NCBI GenBank assembly: GCA_945926705.1
Contig: CAMEMA010000016.1
Coordinates: forward strand, 1 to 13,636
DNA from: an uncultured Clostridia bacterium
GTDB lineage: Bacteria; Bacillota; Clostridia; Oscillospirales; Acutalibacteraceae
DNA length: 13,636 nucleotides
Direction: 5' to 3'
The notes under the pieces were generated by a model. It made no database searches. It was not told the DNA's origin and was given only the letters and a program-made list of their open reading frames with translations. Shown piece by piece: positions 6,540 to 13,442 of the stretch (its first letter is position 1; every line of letters begins with the position of its first letter). Position numbers and translations under genes: made by a program.

Positions 6540-9500
6540 CTAATTATATAAAATTTTTCCAGCAATATCAACGGAATTATCAAAATTTGAGTTTTCCATG
6601 TTGTCTTTTCCATGAAAATATATCGACGTACCCTCTCTGCTTTTTATTATTCCGCCTTTAACATTTAATTTTCCAAAAGTTTCGAGCGGGATGGGGTACT
6701 TTAACTCGTTATTTTCACCTATTATACCTCCTGCAATCTTTATATTCGATTTTTCATATCCTTTAATACTCCTTATAAATCCTCCATATATACTCAAAGA
6801 ACCGTTCACGTTTAAAGTGCAATATCCCCCCGAAGAAAGATATTTTCCGGAACGAATTGATATTTGGGATTCCTTATTTGGCGCAATCACTACACCTTTA
6901 CTTACAAAATTATGTCCGGAACTACTTAGATAAACGTGAGTATTTTCACCTATAGCATTTATTCCGTAACCCCTGAAACCAGTACCATATCCTCCGTTTA
7001 AAGTGGCATTCTTTTCCAATATTAAAACAGAATTATCCCTCATCTCAAAAATATCTCTTGCAGTGTATATGGAAAATGGTTTTCTGGTATTATCTATACA
7101 AATACCTCCGGAAATAATACAAAATGCTCCATTTTTCAAAACAAATCTAACATGAGAAAGTTTAGCTTCTCCTGTTATATACAAATTGCGGTTTATATAT
7201 ATTTTATCGTTCATGGAAAGACAATTTTCGAATTTTATTTCACTGCAATCCACCATTATAGTCCCAACATTGACGTCTTTAAGTGCATTTATGAATTCAT
7301 TTTTACTTCTCACTATCCTTATTTCCATATTTTGTATTTTCTTATAGCTTTCATTCATCCGAACAGCATGCAAAAACTTATCATAGTTTTTGACCTTCAA
7401 TTTTTCTGTGTACTCAAGTTTATTGTAAAAAGTCCGTATTTTATCTATTATTTTACTATTATCTATTTTTGGAATATCAGGAATGGTGTCTATATAATCA
7501 CAAACAAACTTTCCATCAAAATGACTTTTTGGTGAATCCTTTTTCTCAATGGCAAAAGAATCAATTTCTGTAAATTTACAATTTTCTTTACTAAATTCAT
7601 ATGCTTTAAAAAAAAGCTTGCCATTATTTATTTCTATTGTAGAATAAACAGGATTTAAAATACGCAAAGACTTATAAATAGGAAAATCAGTCGAAACATC
7701 TCCGATATAATGCTTTACTCCCGAAGTTGAAGGAACTATAAAGGCAGTCCCTCTGGGATTGACAAATGTCATTTCACTTTTATTACACGATTTTCCATAT
7801 TTAATTTCAGGTTGAACCGGCATACCCTCAATTAAAAAGGGAGTTCTTACATAAACGTGGTCGTGACCGCCGAGAACCAAGTCTATTTCTCCGTAATATG
7901 CCAAATCAATGATTTGATTTCTTATTTTTTTTACACTAAAATCTTTATGATGCGGTCCGTTAGAATAAGGAGCTTTATGAACGCAAAGTATTTTCCACTT
8001 TGTATTAGCTTGTTTCGCAACATTTAATGCCCACCGATATTGTTTTTTATCTAAACCGCTCCCGGATACGCTATTTGTGTTCAAAATTATAAACGTCGTA
8101 TCGTTGTAAACAAAAGAGTAATATACTCCTGATTTTGTATCTTGAATGGGAAAATTTTTAATGTTAAAATGCCCAAAAACAGCACCGTTTACACCTGCTT
8201 TTAATGCTGTGGCACTTATAATGGCTTCATGGTTTCCGCTTAATGGAACAGTTGCGGTTTCACGCCATACATCACTTTTTAAAACCCATTTCCAATATTC
8301 TTCATTATTGCCATCATCTACAAAGTCTCCCAAGTGTATCGTAAAATCGATATTTTTTTCTCTTTTAACTGCTGTTTCCAACATTTTTGAAAAAACTTCA
8401 TAATCACTCTTTACCATTCCTTGGGAATCAGCTAAAATCATGAATTTAAATTCATTTGAAGAGTTTGAAACTTTAAGATTATAAACAGAACTCTTTTTTT
8501 CTGTTGAATACAATATCCTATAATAGACATTTCCCGGTATTAATCCTTTTAAAGAAGCCGAATACTCATTCATATACACTATTTCATAACTTGAAACTAA
8601 CCCCAAATTTAAAAGAGGCCACGTTTTCGGTACTTTTTTGCAAGAAACTTCAACTTTAAAACTTTCAGAAAAATCTTCTTTGTATGAATATTCCAAAACG
8701 GAATTTTTAAATTCAAGTTCCGTAAACCATCTGAAATTTCTGTCTGTATGCGGATTCTCACCAAGCGTTACAGTTATTCCAAAAGGTTCATGCGGAATAT
8801 TTTCTTTAAAATCTTTGACATTCTTTGGAAAAGATTTAAAACAATTGCCTAAGAAATTTCCGGCTATATCTCTCAAAATTTCACTTGCGCCACGTATAAA
8901 ACTTGGACTTATGTAATTTTTAGAAAAATTATAAATTACATCTTTTAAATTAACGTCAAACATACTAAGAAGATGAGATATTTGACCTTTATTTGTTTTT
9001 TTATTTAAAAAAGAACGAATTAAAACCGAATCAAATGTAACTTTAAAATCAAAAAATATTCCTTCGCTAAGTTGAGCGGTAACTTCGGAAATATATTCTA
9101 TTAAAATATCAATCCATTTTTCTATAAATTTTCCTTTTCCTATATTTGTAAGTGCAGGTTTAATCCATTTAGGAATTTCATCTGAAGATTTATAATAATT
9201 GAGCAATATCAAAATCGCCAAATCGTAAAGAGTTTTTTCTTCTGACGTTTTAGGCTTATATATTTTTGTAACCGAAAGACTATATATAATTTCATCGACT
9301 TTATTGGTTATATACTCATCATCTGATATATACTTTTTTTCAATTTGAGAAATAATGCTATCAAAGGAACTTATTATTTGCTTATCTGTAATTGTAATTT
9401 TTTTAATAAAAAGTCTAAGAATTCCGACAAATTCAATTTGAATCCCTCCACGTCTATACTGTACATCTGCTCTGCCAAGACCATGCCCTAATTCAATTCC

Positions 9501-9686
9501 TCTGCGTTTACAAAGTTGATATTTTATTTTTTCTATAATAAATTCATCTACGCTTATACCTGGAATCAAATTTTCCACGCTTTTTTTTATACCTTTAATT
9601 TTTATTTTTTCCATAAAAGGTTTCAAAGCATTAATTACTATTTCGCTTATCTTGCCACCTAGATACTTTGAGCTTCTTTCCGTCAT
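6540..9686 (-). CDS. Purple-acid-phosphatase-like metallophosphoesterase with unknown N-terminal and beta-helix-like C-terminal regions
   Basis: This 1048-residue protein has three parts. Residues 1 to about 295 match nothing I recognise; they are rich in Lys, Ile and Phe and show no signal peptide. Residues about 300-410 look like the fibronectin-type N-domain of purple acid phosphatases, starting PFGITVTLGENP with FRWFTE. Residues about 413-700 are a calcineurin-like phosphoesterase with the full metal-ligand set: DSQ (D420), GD-x-x-x-x-G (453-459), GNHE (484-487), VHKAP (H570) and GHDH (607-610). After a helical linker (about 740-780, with an FYNKLEYTEKLKVKNY segment frequent in Firmicute surface proteins), residues about 790-1048 carry repeated GG-I and N-G-x-L patterns that suggest a right-handed beta-helix. 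It should hydrolyse phosphoesters; the substrate is unknown. The start at 9686 has AAAGGA upstream. It lies 15 nt after nfo and 54 nt before the vanY-like gene. Confidence 0.85.
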   Translation of the reverse strand: MTERSSKYLGGKISEIVINALKPFMEKIKIKGIKKSVENLIPGISVDEFIIEKIKYQLCKRRGIELGHGLGRADVQYRRGGIQIEFVGILRLFIKKITITDKQIISSFDSIISQIEKKYISDDEYITNKVDEIIYSLSVTKIYKPKTSEEKTLYDLAILILLNYYKSSDEIPKWIKPALTNIGKGKFIEKWIDILIEYISEVTAQLSEGIFFDFKVTFDSVLIRSFLNKKTNKGQISHLLSMFDVNLKDVIYNFSKNYISPSFIRGASEILRDIAGNFLGNCFKSFPKNVKDFKENIPHEPFGITVTLGENPHTDRNFRWFTELEFKNSVLEYSYKEDFSESFKVEVSCKKVPKTWPLLNLGLVSSYEIVYMNEYSASLKGLIPGNVYYRILYSTEKKSSVYNLKVSNSSNEFKFMILADSQGMVKSDYEVFSKMLETAVKREKNIDFTIHLGDFVDDGNNEEYWKWVLKSDVWRETATVPLSGNHEAIISATALKAGVNGAVFGHFNIKNFPIQDTKSGVYYSFVYNDTTFIILNTNSVSGSGLDKKQYRWALNVAKQANTKWKILCVHKAPYSNGPHHKDFSVKKIRNQIIDLAYYGEIDLVLGGHDHVYVRTPFLIEGMPVQPEIKYGKSCNKSEMTFVNPRGTAFIVPSTSGVKHYIGDVSTDFPIYKSLRILNPVYSTIEINNGKLFFKAYEFSKENCKFTEIDSFAIEKKDSPKSHFDGKFVCDYIDTIPDIPKIDNSKIIDKIRTFYNKLEYTEKLKVKNYDKFLHAVRMNESYKKIQNMEIRIVRSKNEFINALKDVNVGTIMVDCSEIKFENCLSMNDKIYINRNLYITGEAKLSHVRFVLKNGAFCIISGGICIDNTRKPFSIYTARDIFEMRDNSVLILEKNATLNGGYGTGFRGYGINAIGENTHVYLSSSGHNFVSKGVVIAPNKESQISIRSGKYLSSGGYCTLNVNGSLSIYGGFIRSIKGYEKSNIKIAGGIIGENNELKYPIPLETFGKLNVKGGIIKSREGTSIYFHGKDNMENSNFDNSVDIAGKILYN

Positions 9687-9701
9687 TGCATTTTCCTTTA
9701 A

Positions 9702-10547
9702 TTAATTTTTAGTTCCGTTTTCTGAAATCTTTCTCAAAACGGCAATTTCTTCTTTCCAACCTTCTGTGCTTTCCTGAGGAGTTTCCAATATAAAAGGCAA
9801 ATTTCTAAGGTAAGGATTGTTTACTATTTTTGAAAAAGTTTCCATACCTATATTTCCTTTACCTATTTTTTCATGGCGGTCTTTTTTGCTTGCGCATAAA
9901 TTTTTACTGTCGTTTAAATGTACAGCCTTCAACATACCAATTCCTATTGTATTGTCAAATTTTTCAAATACTCCATCCAAATCATTTACAATATCGTAAC
10001 CACTGTCAAATACATGACAAGTATCAAAGCACACACCTATTTTGCTCTTTAACTCTACATTGTCGATTATTTTACGCAATTCACTAAAATTTCCACCTAT
10101 TTCACTGCCTTTACCAGCCATAGTTTCAAGAAGAACAACAGTTTTTTGCTCTTGTTTTAAAACTTCGTTGAGAGCTTTTGAAATCTGCTCTATACCTAAA
10201 TCTTTACCTTGTCCCGTATGACTTCCGGGATGTAAATTATACAAAACTCCGGGAATTAAATCTGTTCTTGCAAGGTCTTCGGCAAGCATATTTTTAGAAT
10301 AATTTCTTATACTTTCTGTTTTAGAACATAAATTCAAAACATACGGCGAATGAGCAACAATCTGAGAAAAATTATCTTTTTTTATTTTCAAAAAATTCTC
10401 AATATCTTTTATATTCAAAGATTTTACCGAACCGCCACGAGGATTTCTTGAAAAATACTGAAAAGTGGTAGCACCGGCTTTTAAAGCCTTTTCAGCCATT
10501 GAGCAAAATCCTCCGGAACTTGAAACGTGAAATCCTATATTTAACAT
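9702..10547 (-). CDS. nfo: Endonuclease IV (AP endonuclease)
   Basis: Endonuclease IV cuts DNA 5' to abasic sites in base excision repair, using three metal ions. The 281-residue product has the family length and all nine expected metal ligands by motif position: H66 (AHSPY), H106 (HPGSH), E141 (LLETMAG), D175 and H178 (CFDTCHVFDSGYD), H210 (HLNDSK), D223 and H225 (DRHEKIGKGNIG), and E255 (LETP). The start at 10547 is certain: the N-terminus MLNIGFHVSSSGG matches the family, and an in-frame stop (TAA) lies just one codon (ATT) upstream of the ATG. No SD lies next to this ATG; the nearest is 24 nt away across a hairpin. It is the first gene of the apparent five-gene operon and is divergent from the small membrane protein genes. 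Confidence 0.96.
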   Translation of the reverse strand: MLNIGFHVSSSGGFCSMAEKALKAGATTFQYFSRNPRGGSVKSLNIKDIENFLKIKKDNFSQIVAHSPYVLNLCSKTESIRNYSKNMLAEDLARTDLIPGVLYNLHPGSHTGQGKDLGIEQISKALNEVLKQEQKTVVLLETMAGKGSEIGGNFSELRKIIDNVELKSKIGVCFDTCHVFDSGYDIVNDLDGVFEKFDNTIGIGMLKAVHLNDSKNLCASKKDRHEKIGKGNIGMETFSKIVNNPYLRNLPFILETPQESTEGWKEEIAVLRKISENGTKN

Positions 10548-10577
10548 AATTTACAGCAATAACGCTGTTGTTCACCT
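10548..10577 (-). promoter_or_regulatory. Hairpin-separated ribosome binding site of nfo
   Basis: On the minus strand AGGTGA (10572-10577), complementary to the 16S anti-SD, is followed by 3 nt, a perfect 5-bp stem ACAGC/GCTGT (10564-10568 with 10553-10557) with a 6-nt loop, then 5 nt and the ATG at 10547. Linear spacing is 24 nt; skipping the hairpin it is 8 nt, the normal optimum. No SD-like bases lie between the hairpin and the ATG. Confidence 0.55.
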
Positions 10578-10614
10578 ACCTTAAATATTTTTTGAAAAAT
10601 ACCACACTTAACAA

Positions 10615-10643
10615 ATTTTATTATAAATCATTTTTTTTTACAA
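10615..10643 (-). promoter_or_regulatory. Promoter of the nfo-phosphoesterase-vanY-gltX-glnS operon
   Basis: On the minus strand TTGTAA (10638-10643) and TAAAAT (10615-10620) are 17 bp apart, giving a leader of about 60 nt before nfo. A TATAAT at 10620-10625 overlaps but has no good -35. It is divergent from the promoter at 10668-10696, with only 24 bp of A/T-rich DNA between the two -35 boxes, so the two may share regulatory input. Confidence 0.55.
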
Positions 10644-10667
10644 ATTCTTAAAAAAATAAAAAATATA

Positions 10668-10696
10668 TTGATTTTATGTTTTGATTATGTTATAAT
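10668..10696 (+). promoter_or_regulatory. Strong extended -10 promoter of small membrane protein gene, copy 1
   Basis: TTGATT (10668-10673) and TATAAT (10691-10696) are 17 bp apart, with TGT before the -10 (extended -10). The A-tract at about 10650-10663 just upstream resembles an UP element. The predicted start is near 10703. Confidence 0.8.
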
Positions 10697-10730
10697 GTAA
10701 TTAAAAAATAAATCTTAGGAGGAAATATAC

Positions 10731-10973
10731 ATGGCATCATTTTCACAAAAAATATTAAGCGTTGTTCAAGCATCTATAATTATAGGAACTTCAGTAATTC
10801 TTACTGCAGGAGTCGTTGGCGGAGGAGCCTATGCTCTAGGAAGAGGATTTGACTATTTAAGAGGTGCTGAACCCGGTTCTTCCCTTGAAAGTGTATCTAA
10901 ATTTGTATCCAAGAATTCCGACTTAGTTGGTGCATGCGCTGTCGCTGCATTTGCAAATAAATGTGAACGCTAA
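10731..10973 (+). CDS. Small putative membrane protein of unknown function, copy 1
   Basis: This 80-residue protein belongs to no family I recognise. Residues about 11-37 are hydrophobic and rich in Ile, Val, Ala and Gly, with a GVVGGGAYALG stretch, long enough for one membrane-spanning helix. A basic/polar segment follows (about 38-63), then a short Ala/Cys-rich hydrophobic segment (about 65-75) with cysteines at 69 and 78. There is no classical signal peptidase site. Translation signals are strong: AGGAGG with 8 nt to the ATG, and a near-consensus promoter, so high expression is expected. A second copy lies 345 bp downstream, and the first 57 codons are identical in DNA. It could be a small secreted or membrane-active peptide (bacteriocin-like) or a membrane regulator; neither is shown. 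No immunity or transport gene is adjacent. Confidence 0.8.
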   Translation: MASFSQKILSVVQASIIIGTSVILTAGVVGGGAYALGRGFDYLRGAEPGSSLESVSKFVSKNSDLVGACAVAAFANKCER

Positions 10974-11012
10974 ACTAGCAGATAAAAGATATTTTAAAAT
11001 CTTCAAAAACTA

Positions 11013-11041
11013 TTGATTTTATATTGGTCTTGTGTTATAAT
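11013..11041 (+). promoter_or_regulatory. Strong extended -10 promoter of small membrane protein gene, copy 2
   Basis: TTGATT (11013-11018) and TATAAT (11036-11041) are 17 bp apart with TGT before the -10, exactly 345 bp from the matching boxes of copy 1. The -35, -10 and TGn are kept, while the spacer has changed at six positions, which suggests selection on the promoter boxes. Confidence 0.8.
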
Positions 11042-11075
11042 ATAATTACAGAATAAATATTAGGAGGAAATATAC

Positions 11076-11330
11076 ATGGCATCATTTTCACAAAAAATAT
11101 TAAGCGTTGTTCAAGCATCTATAATTATAGGAACTTCAGTAATTCTTACTGCAGGAGTCGTTGGCGGAGGAGCCTATGCTCTAGGAAGAGGATTTGACTA
11201 TTTAAGAGGTGCTGAACCCGGTTCTTCCCTTGAAAGTGTATCTAAATTCGTATCCAAGAATTCCGATTTCATTGGTGCCTGCGCTTGCGCTGCATTTGCA
11301 AATAAATGTGAACGCTCAACCAATAAGTAG
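11076..11330 (+). CDS. Small putative membrane protein of unknown function, copy 2
   Basis: This is the tandem paralogue of the preceding small gene, 84 residues long. Residues 1-64 are identical to copy 1. The C-terminal part differs: Leu65-Val66 become Phe-Ile, Val71 becomes Cys, and a four-residue tail STNK is added because the stop codon of copy 1 is lost. It therefore has three cysteines (69, 71, 78) against two. Its AGGAGG SD and 8-nt spacer are the same as in copy 1. The single transmembrane stretch at about 11-37 is retained. A strong terminator follows at 11385. Having its own promoter means the copies can be controlled separately. The function is unknown. Confidence 0.8.
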   Translation: MASFSQKILSVVQASIIIGTSVILTAGVVGGGAYALGRGFDYLRGAEPGSSLESVSKFVSKNSDFIGACACAAFANKCERSTNK

Positions 11331-11384
11331 TACTGACCATATTTAAATGCATAGTGTAAGACAGTTATTGTAAAGATATAAGAT

Positions 11385-11420
11385 AGCCATCCTCCTTATG
11401 ATGGATGGCTTTTATTATGT
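11385..11420 (+). terminator. Rho-independent terminator after the small-gene pair
   Basis: AGCCATCC (11385-11392) pairs perfectly with GGATGGCT (11403-11410) around a 10-nt loop, followed by TTTATTATGTTTT. It lies 54 nt after the copy 2 stop. On the minus strand the following bases are only moderately U-rich (ATCTTATATCTTT), so it may also stop transcription leaving sigE, but more weakly. Confidence 0.75.
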
Positions 11421-11441
11421 TTTGAATAAAAGTATAAAAAG

Positions 11442-12179
11442 TCAAGAAGATATTTTTTCGATATCTTTTTTTAATTTCTCGATTATTCTTTTTTCCAAAC
11501 GTGAAATATAAGACTGTGAAATCCCCATCAAATCTGCAACTTCTTTTTGAGTATGCTCTTTTTCTCCCGCAAGTCCAAATCTTAGTTGCATAATTACTTT
11601 ATCACGTTCTCCAAGATTCCTTACCGCTTCATTTACAAGGGAGCACTCCGTTTCCTGTTCAAGACGTGCCATCACTATATTCTGATCACTTCCCAAAATA
11701 TCAGAAAGTAAAAGTTCATTTCCGTCCCAATCAACATTAAGCGGCTCATCAATTGAAGTTTCATTTTTTATTTGAGCGGTTTTTCTTAAATACATCAATA
11801 TTTCATTTTCTATACACCTTGAAGCGTAGGTTGCGAGCTTTATGTTCTTAGAAGGACAAAAAGTATTAACTGCTTTTATAAGACCTATTGTACCAATAGA
11901 AATGAGATCTTCTATGGAAATTCCGGATGAATCAAATTTTTTAGCTATATAAACCACTAATCTAAGATTATGTGTAATAAGCGGTTCTCTAACGGATTCG
12001 GGAGCTCCTTCAGAAATTTTTTGCATTATTTTAAGCTCTTCTTCGTGAGATAAAGGAGCAGGCAAAGTTTCGGGGCCATTTATGTAGTGAATTTCTTTTT
12101 TATTTATAAAAATTACTTTTTTTAAAAATACAATAAATTTTTTTATGCTTTTCGAAATAATATTAAAACAAGTTTTCAT
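11442..12179 (-). CDS. sigE: Sporulation sigma factor SigE (pro-sigma-E)
   Basis: Sigma-E directs early mother-cell gene expression during endospore formation. The 245-residue product has the region 2 core NLRLVVYIAKKF, DLISIGTIGLIKAVNTF (about 91-107) and LATYASRCIENEILMYLR (about 115-132), then the SigE-characteristic DEPLNVDWDGNELLLSD (about 144-160), and the region 4 helix-turn-helix TQKEVADLMGISQSYISRLEKR (about 210-231). The basic, hydrophobic first 30 or so residues resemble the membrane-associated propeptide that SpoIIGA removes. Cleavage would be expected near the HYINGPETLP segment (about 31-40). The start at 12179 has AAGGAG 7 nt upstream. It follows spoIIGA by 20 nt. The sigG gene that often follows sigE is not on this strand downstream; instead the convergent small-gene pair begins. 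Confidence 0.96.
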   Translation of the reverse strand: MKTCFNIISKSIKKFIVFLKKVIFINKKEIHYINGPETLPAPLSHEEELKIMQKISEGAPESVREPLITHNLRLVVYIAKKFDSSGISIEDLISIGTIGLIKAVNTFCPSKNIKLATYASRCIENEILMYLRKTAQIKNETSIDEPLNVDWDGNELLLSDILGSDQNIVMARLEQETECSLVNEAVRNLGERDKVIMQLRFGLAGEKEHTQKEVADLMGISQSYISRLEKRIIEKLKKDIEKISS

Positions 12180-12199
12180 GTATATTCTCCTTTTAAAAT

Positions 12200-13060
12200 T
12201 TAATCTATGAGTTCCGGACTCATAAGCGCAGGGATATCACGAGGAAGAATTTTATTAGAACACACAGCTATATATGCCTGTTTTTGTACTCCGTCTGAAG
12301 TATATATGAAATCAGGCTTAAAAGCAGGCAAAATTCCCTCTCCGGAAACCGTTTTGAAAGGGACAATACGCATTTTTAAATCTGTTTTTTTGAATATATT
12401 TTTTTCTGTACTCGGCTCAGAATTAAGTTCAAAATTTATATTTTCTGGAAATAAAGAAGATATTGTACTGCTTCGTGCAACTATTACCGGCAAATTTGAA
12501 AATGGTTCTTTGAGTGAATTACATGTATCTATTTTCGCTTTGAAAATAACATTTTTACCTTCAAAAGATACCTTTATATCACACCATCGGTTTTTTATTT
12601 CTTTTTTTCCCGTTATCCTATTAATTATTTCTATCAATGCATAGGCAATAACAGTTGAAAAAATAAGAATTATTGGCGAAATATTAAAATATACAACTCC
12701 ATTGTTAATTATCATTCCTTTAGGTTTCCATACACACCAAATAAAAAACATAATCCCTGAAAAAGCAAAACTTATCGAGTAAAAACAAGCAAGAATCTTC
12801 AAAAACATCTTAAAACTTTTAATCTCAAAAACCGTAAGCACTATCGCACATGCCATCACTAATTTTATTAAGAAAGAAATCCAAGCGGCAGGTTCCGGTA
12901 AAAATATGTACATCGAACAAATTATGCTTATTAATTCTCCTAATATTAGTCGTGTGGTTTTTAGTTTGATACAAAAAAATTTTGAGGTTGCAGTTAAAAT
13001 AAAATAATTCACGAAAAGACTTACAGCGGCAAGAATATCCACATACAATACTTGTTTCAT
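12200..13060 (-). CDS. spoIIGA: Sigma-E processing peptidase SpoIIGA
   Basis: SpoIIGA is a septal membrane aspartic protease that removes the pro-sequence of sigma-E after a signal from the forespore (SpoIIR). The 286-residue product has about five hydrophobic segments in the first 147 residues (about 6-24, 36-53, 58-78, 86-110, 125-147) and a soluble C-terminal domain with the protease motif at D178 in KIDTCNSLKEPF, where the family has DTGN-x-L-x-x-P. The Gly after D-T is Cys180 here (codon TGT, one base from GGT). A second conserved piece, TVSGEGILPAFKPD (about 237-250), is normal. Identification rests on this fold plus position directly before sigE. The start at 13060 has AAGGTGA just upstream with a short spacer. 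The length is slightly under the roughly 300 residues usual for the family. Confidence 0.92.
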   Translation of the reverse strand: MKQVLYVDILAAVSLFVNYFILTATSKFFCIKLKTTRLILGELISIICSMYIFLPEPAAWISFLIKLVMACAIVLTVFEIKSFKMFLKILACFYSISFAFSGIMFFIWCVWKPKGMIINNGVVYFNISPIILIFSTVIAYALIEIINRITGKKEIKNRWCDIKVSFEGKNVIFKAKIDTCNSLKEPFSNLPVIVARSSTISSLFPENINFELNSEPSTEKNIFKKTDLKMRIVPFKTVSGEGILPAFKPDFIYTSDGVQKQAYIAVCSNKILPRDIPALMSPELID

Positions 13061-13089
13061 GTTTCACCTTCGTTCGTCTCTTTTAATTT

Positions 13090-13122
13090 ATTATGTACCT
13101 AAAATTACGCTTATTTTGTCAA
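13090..13122 (-). promoter_or_regulatory. Putative Spo0A-activated promoter of spoIIGA-sigE
   Basis: On the minus strand TTGACA (13117-13122) and CATAAT (13090-13095) are 21 bp apart. The B. subtilis spoIIG and spoIIE promoters, activated by Spo0A, are known for sigma-A boxes spaced 22 and 21 bp. The opposite strand at 13117-13123 reads TGTCAAA, one mismatch from the 0A box TGNCGAA, overlapping the -35. Only one imperfect box is seen, so Spo0A control is inference. Confidence 0.5.
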
Positions 13123-13170
13123 AATAAGGTATCCTAAAAATTTTAATTAAATTATTTTAAGTTTTCGATA

Positions 13171-13199
13171 TTGACATAATCCAAATTAACAAATAAAAT
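13171..13199 (+). promoter_or_regulatory. Promoter of tRNA-Ser
   Basis: A consensus TTGACA (13171-13176) and TAAAAT (13194-13199) are 17 bp apart. Transcription would start near 13206, giving a precursor leader of about 73 nt that includes a CTATAC-TTT-GTATAG hairpin (13235-13249). It is divergent from the spoIIGA promoter. Confidence 0.7.
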
Positions 13200-13278
13200 G
13201 AGATATAGATATTTATTATAATATGCTTGTTTGCCTATACTTTGTATAGCTTGTAGGGTTTTAGAAAATTGAATATTA

Positions 13279-13368
13279 GGAGAAGTATCGAAGTGGTCAT
13301 AACGGGGCTGACTCGAAATCAGTTTGCGGGACAACCGCACGTGGGTTCGAATCCCACCTTCTCCGCCA
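13279..13368 (+). tRNA. tRNA-Ser (anticodon CGA)
   Basis: This is a complete class II tRNA of 90 nt with encoded CCA. The acceptor GGAGAAG (13279-13285) pairs with CTTCTCC (13358-13364). The anticodon arm GCTGA/TCAGT encloses loop CTCGAAA with anticodon CGA at 13314-13316, which reads the serine codon UCG. The long variable arm TGCGG/CCGCA and the T arm GTGGG-TTCGAAT-CCCAC follow, then discriminator G and CCA (13366-13368). The long variable arm and G discriminator agree with serine identity. The 3' half is the probable integration target of the element to the right. Confidence 0.96.
13341..13368 (+). other. Probable attachment site core in the 3' end of tRNA-Ser
   Basis: An integrase gene end lies about 145 bp beyond the tRNA 3' end and its stop codon faces the tRNA, the usual arrangement of tRNA-targeted elements. 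Such integrases commonly recombine in the T arm and acceptor stem and rebuild the tRNA. The exact core cannot be set without the other end of the element. Confidence 0.4.
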
Positions 13369-13370
13369 AA

Positions 13371-13411
13371 AAGTCCAGTAAACAAGCGGGTTTGCTGGAC
13401 TTTTCTTTTTT
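13371..13411 (+). terminator. Strong rho-independent terminator after tRNA-Ser
   Basis: AAGTCCAGTAAAC (13371-13383) pairs with GTTTGCTGGACTT (13390-13402), 13 bp with one T-G wobble, around AAGCGG, followed by TTTTCTTTTTT. It begins 2 nt after the tRNA CCA. If the element crossover lies in the tRNA, this terminator belongs to the element rather than to the original locus. Confidence 0.85.
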
Positions 13412-13442
13412 GCTCTTTTGCTCAAATTGGGCTCAAAACTTT

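Larger units (their letters stand above)
10666..11315 (+). repeat. Tandem duplication of a 345-bp unit (promoter plus small gene)
   Basis: Bases 10666-10970 align with 11011-11315 at a constant offset of 345. The core from 10715 to 10903 (189 bp: SD, start codon and 57 codons) is identical. The 49 bp before it differ at about ten positions and the 67 bp after it at about seven. Beyond the copy 1 stop codon the sequences no longer align. Confidence 0.9.

Noticed and set aside
10986..11003. Hairpin AAGAT/ATCTT between the two small genes as a terminator
   Set aside because: Only five A-U-rich pairs and no U-tract follows, so copy 1 has no convincing terminator of its own.
12207..12644. Plus-strand 145-residue open frame inside spoIIGA
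   Set aside because: Antisense shadow of spoIIGA with no promoter or SD.
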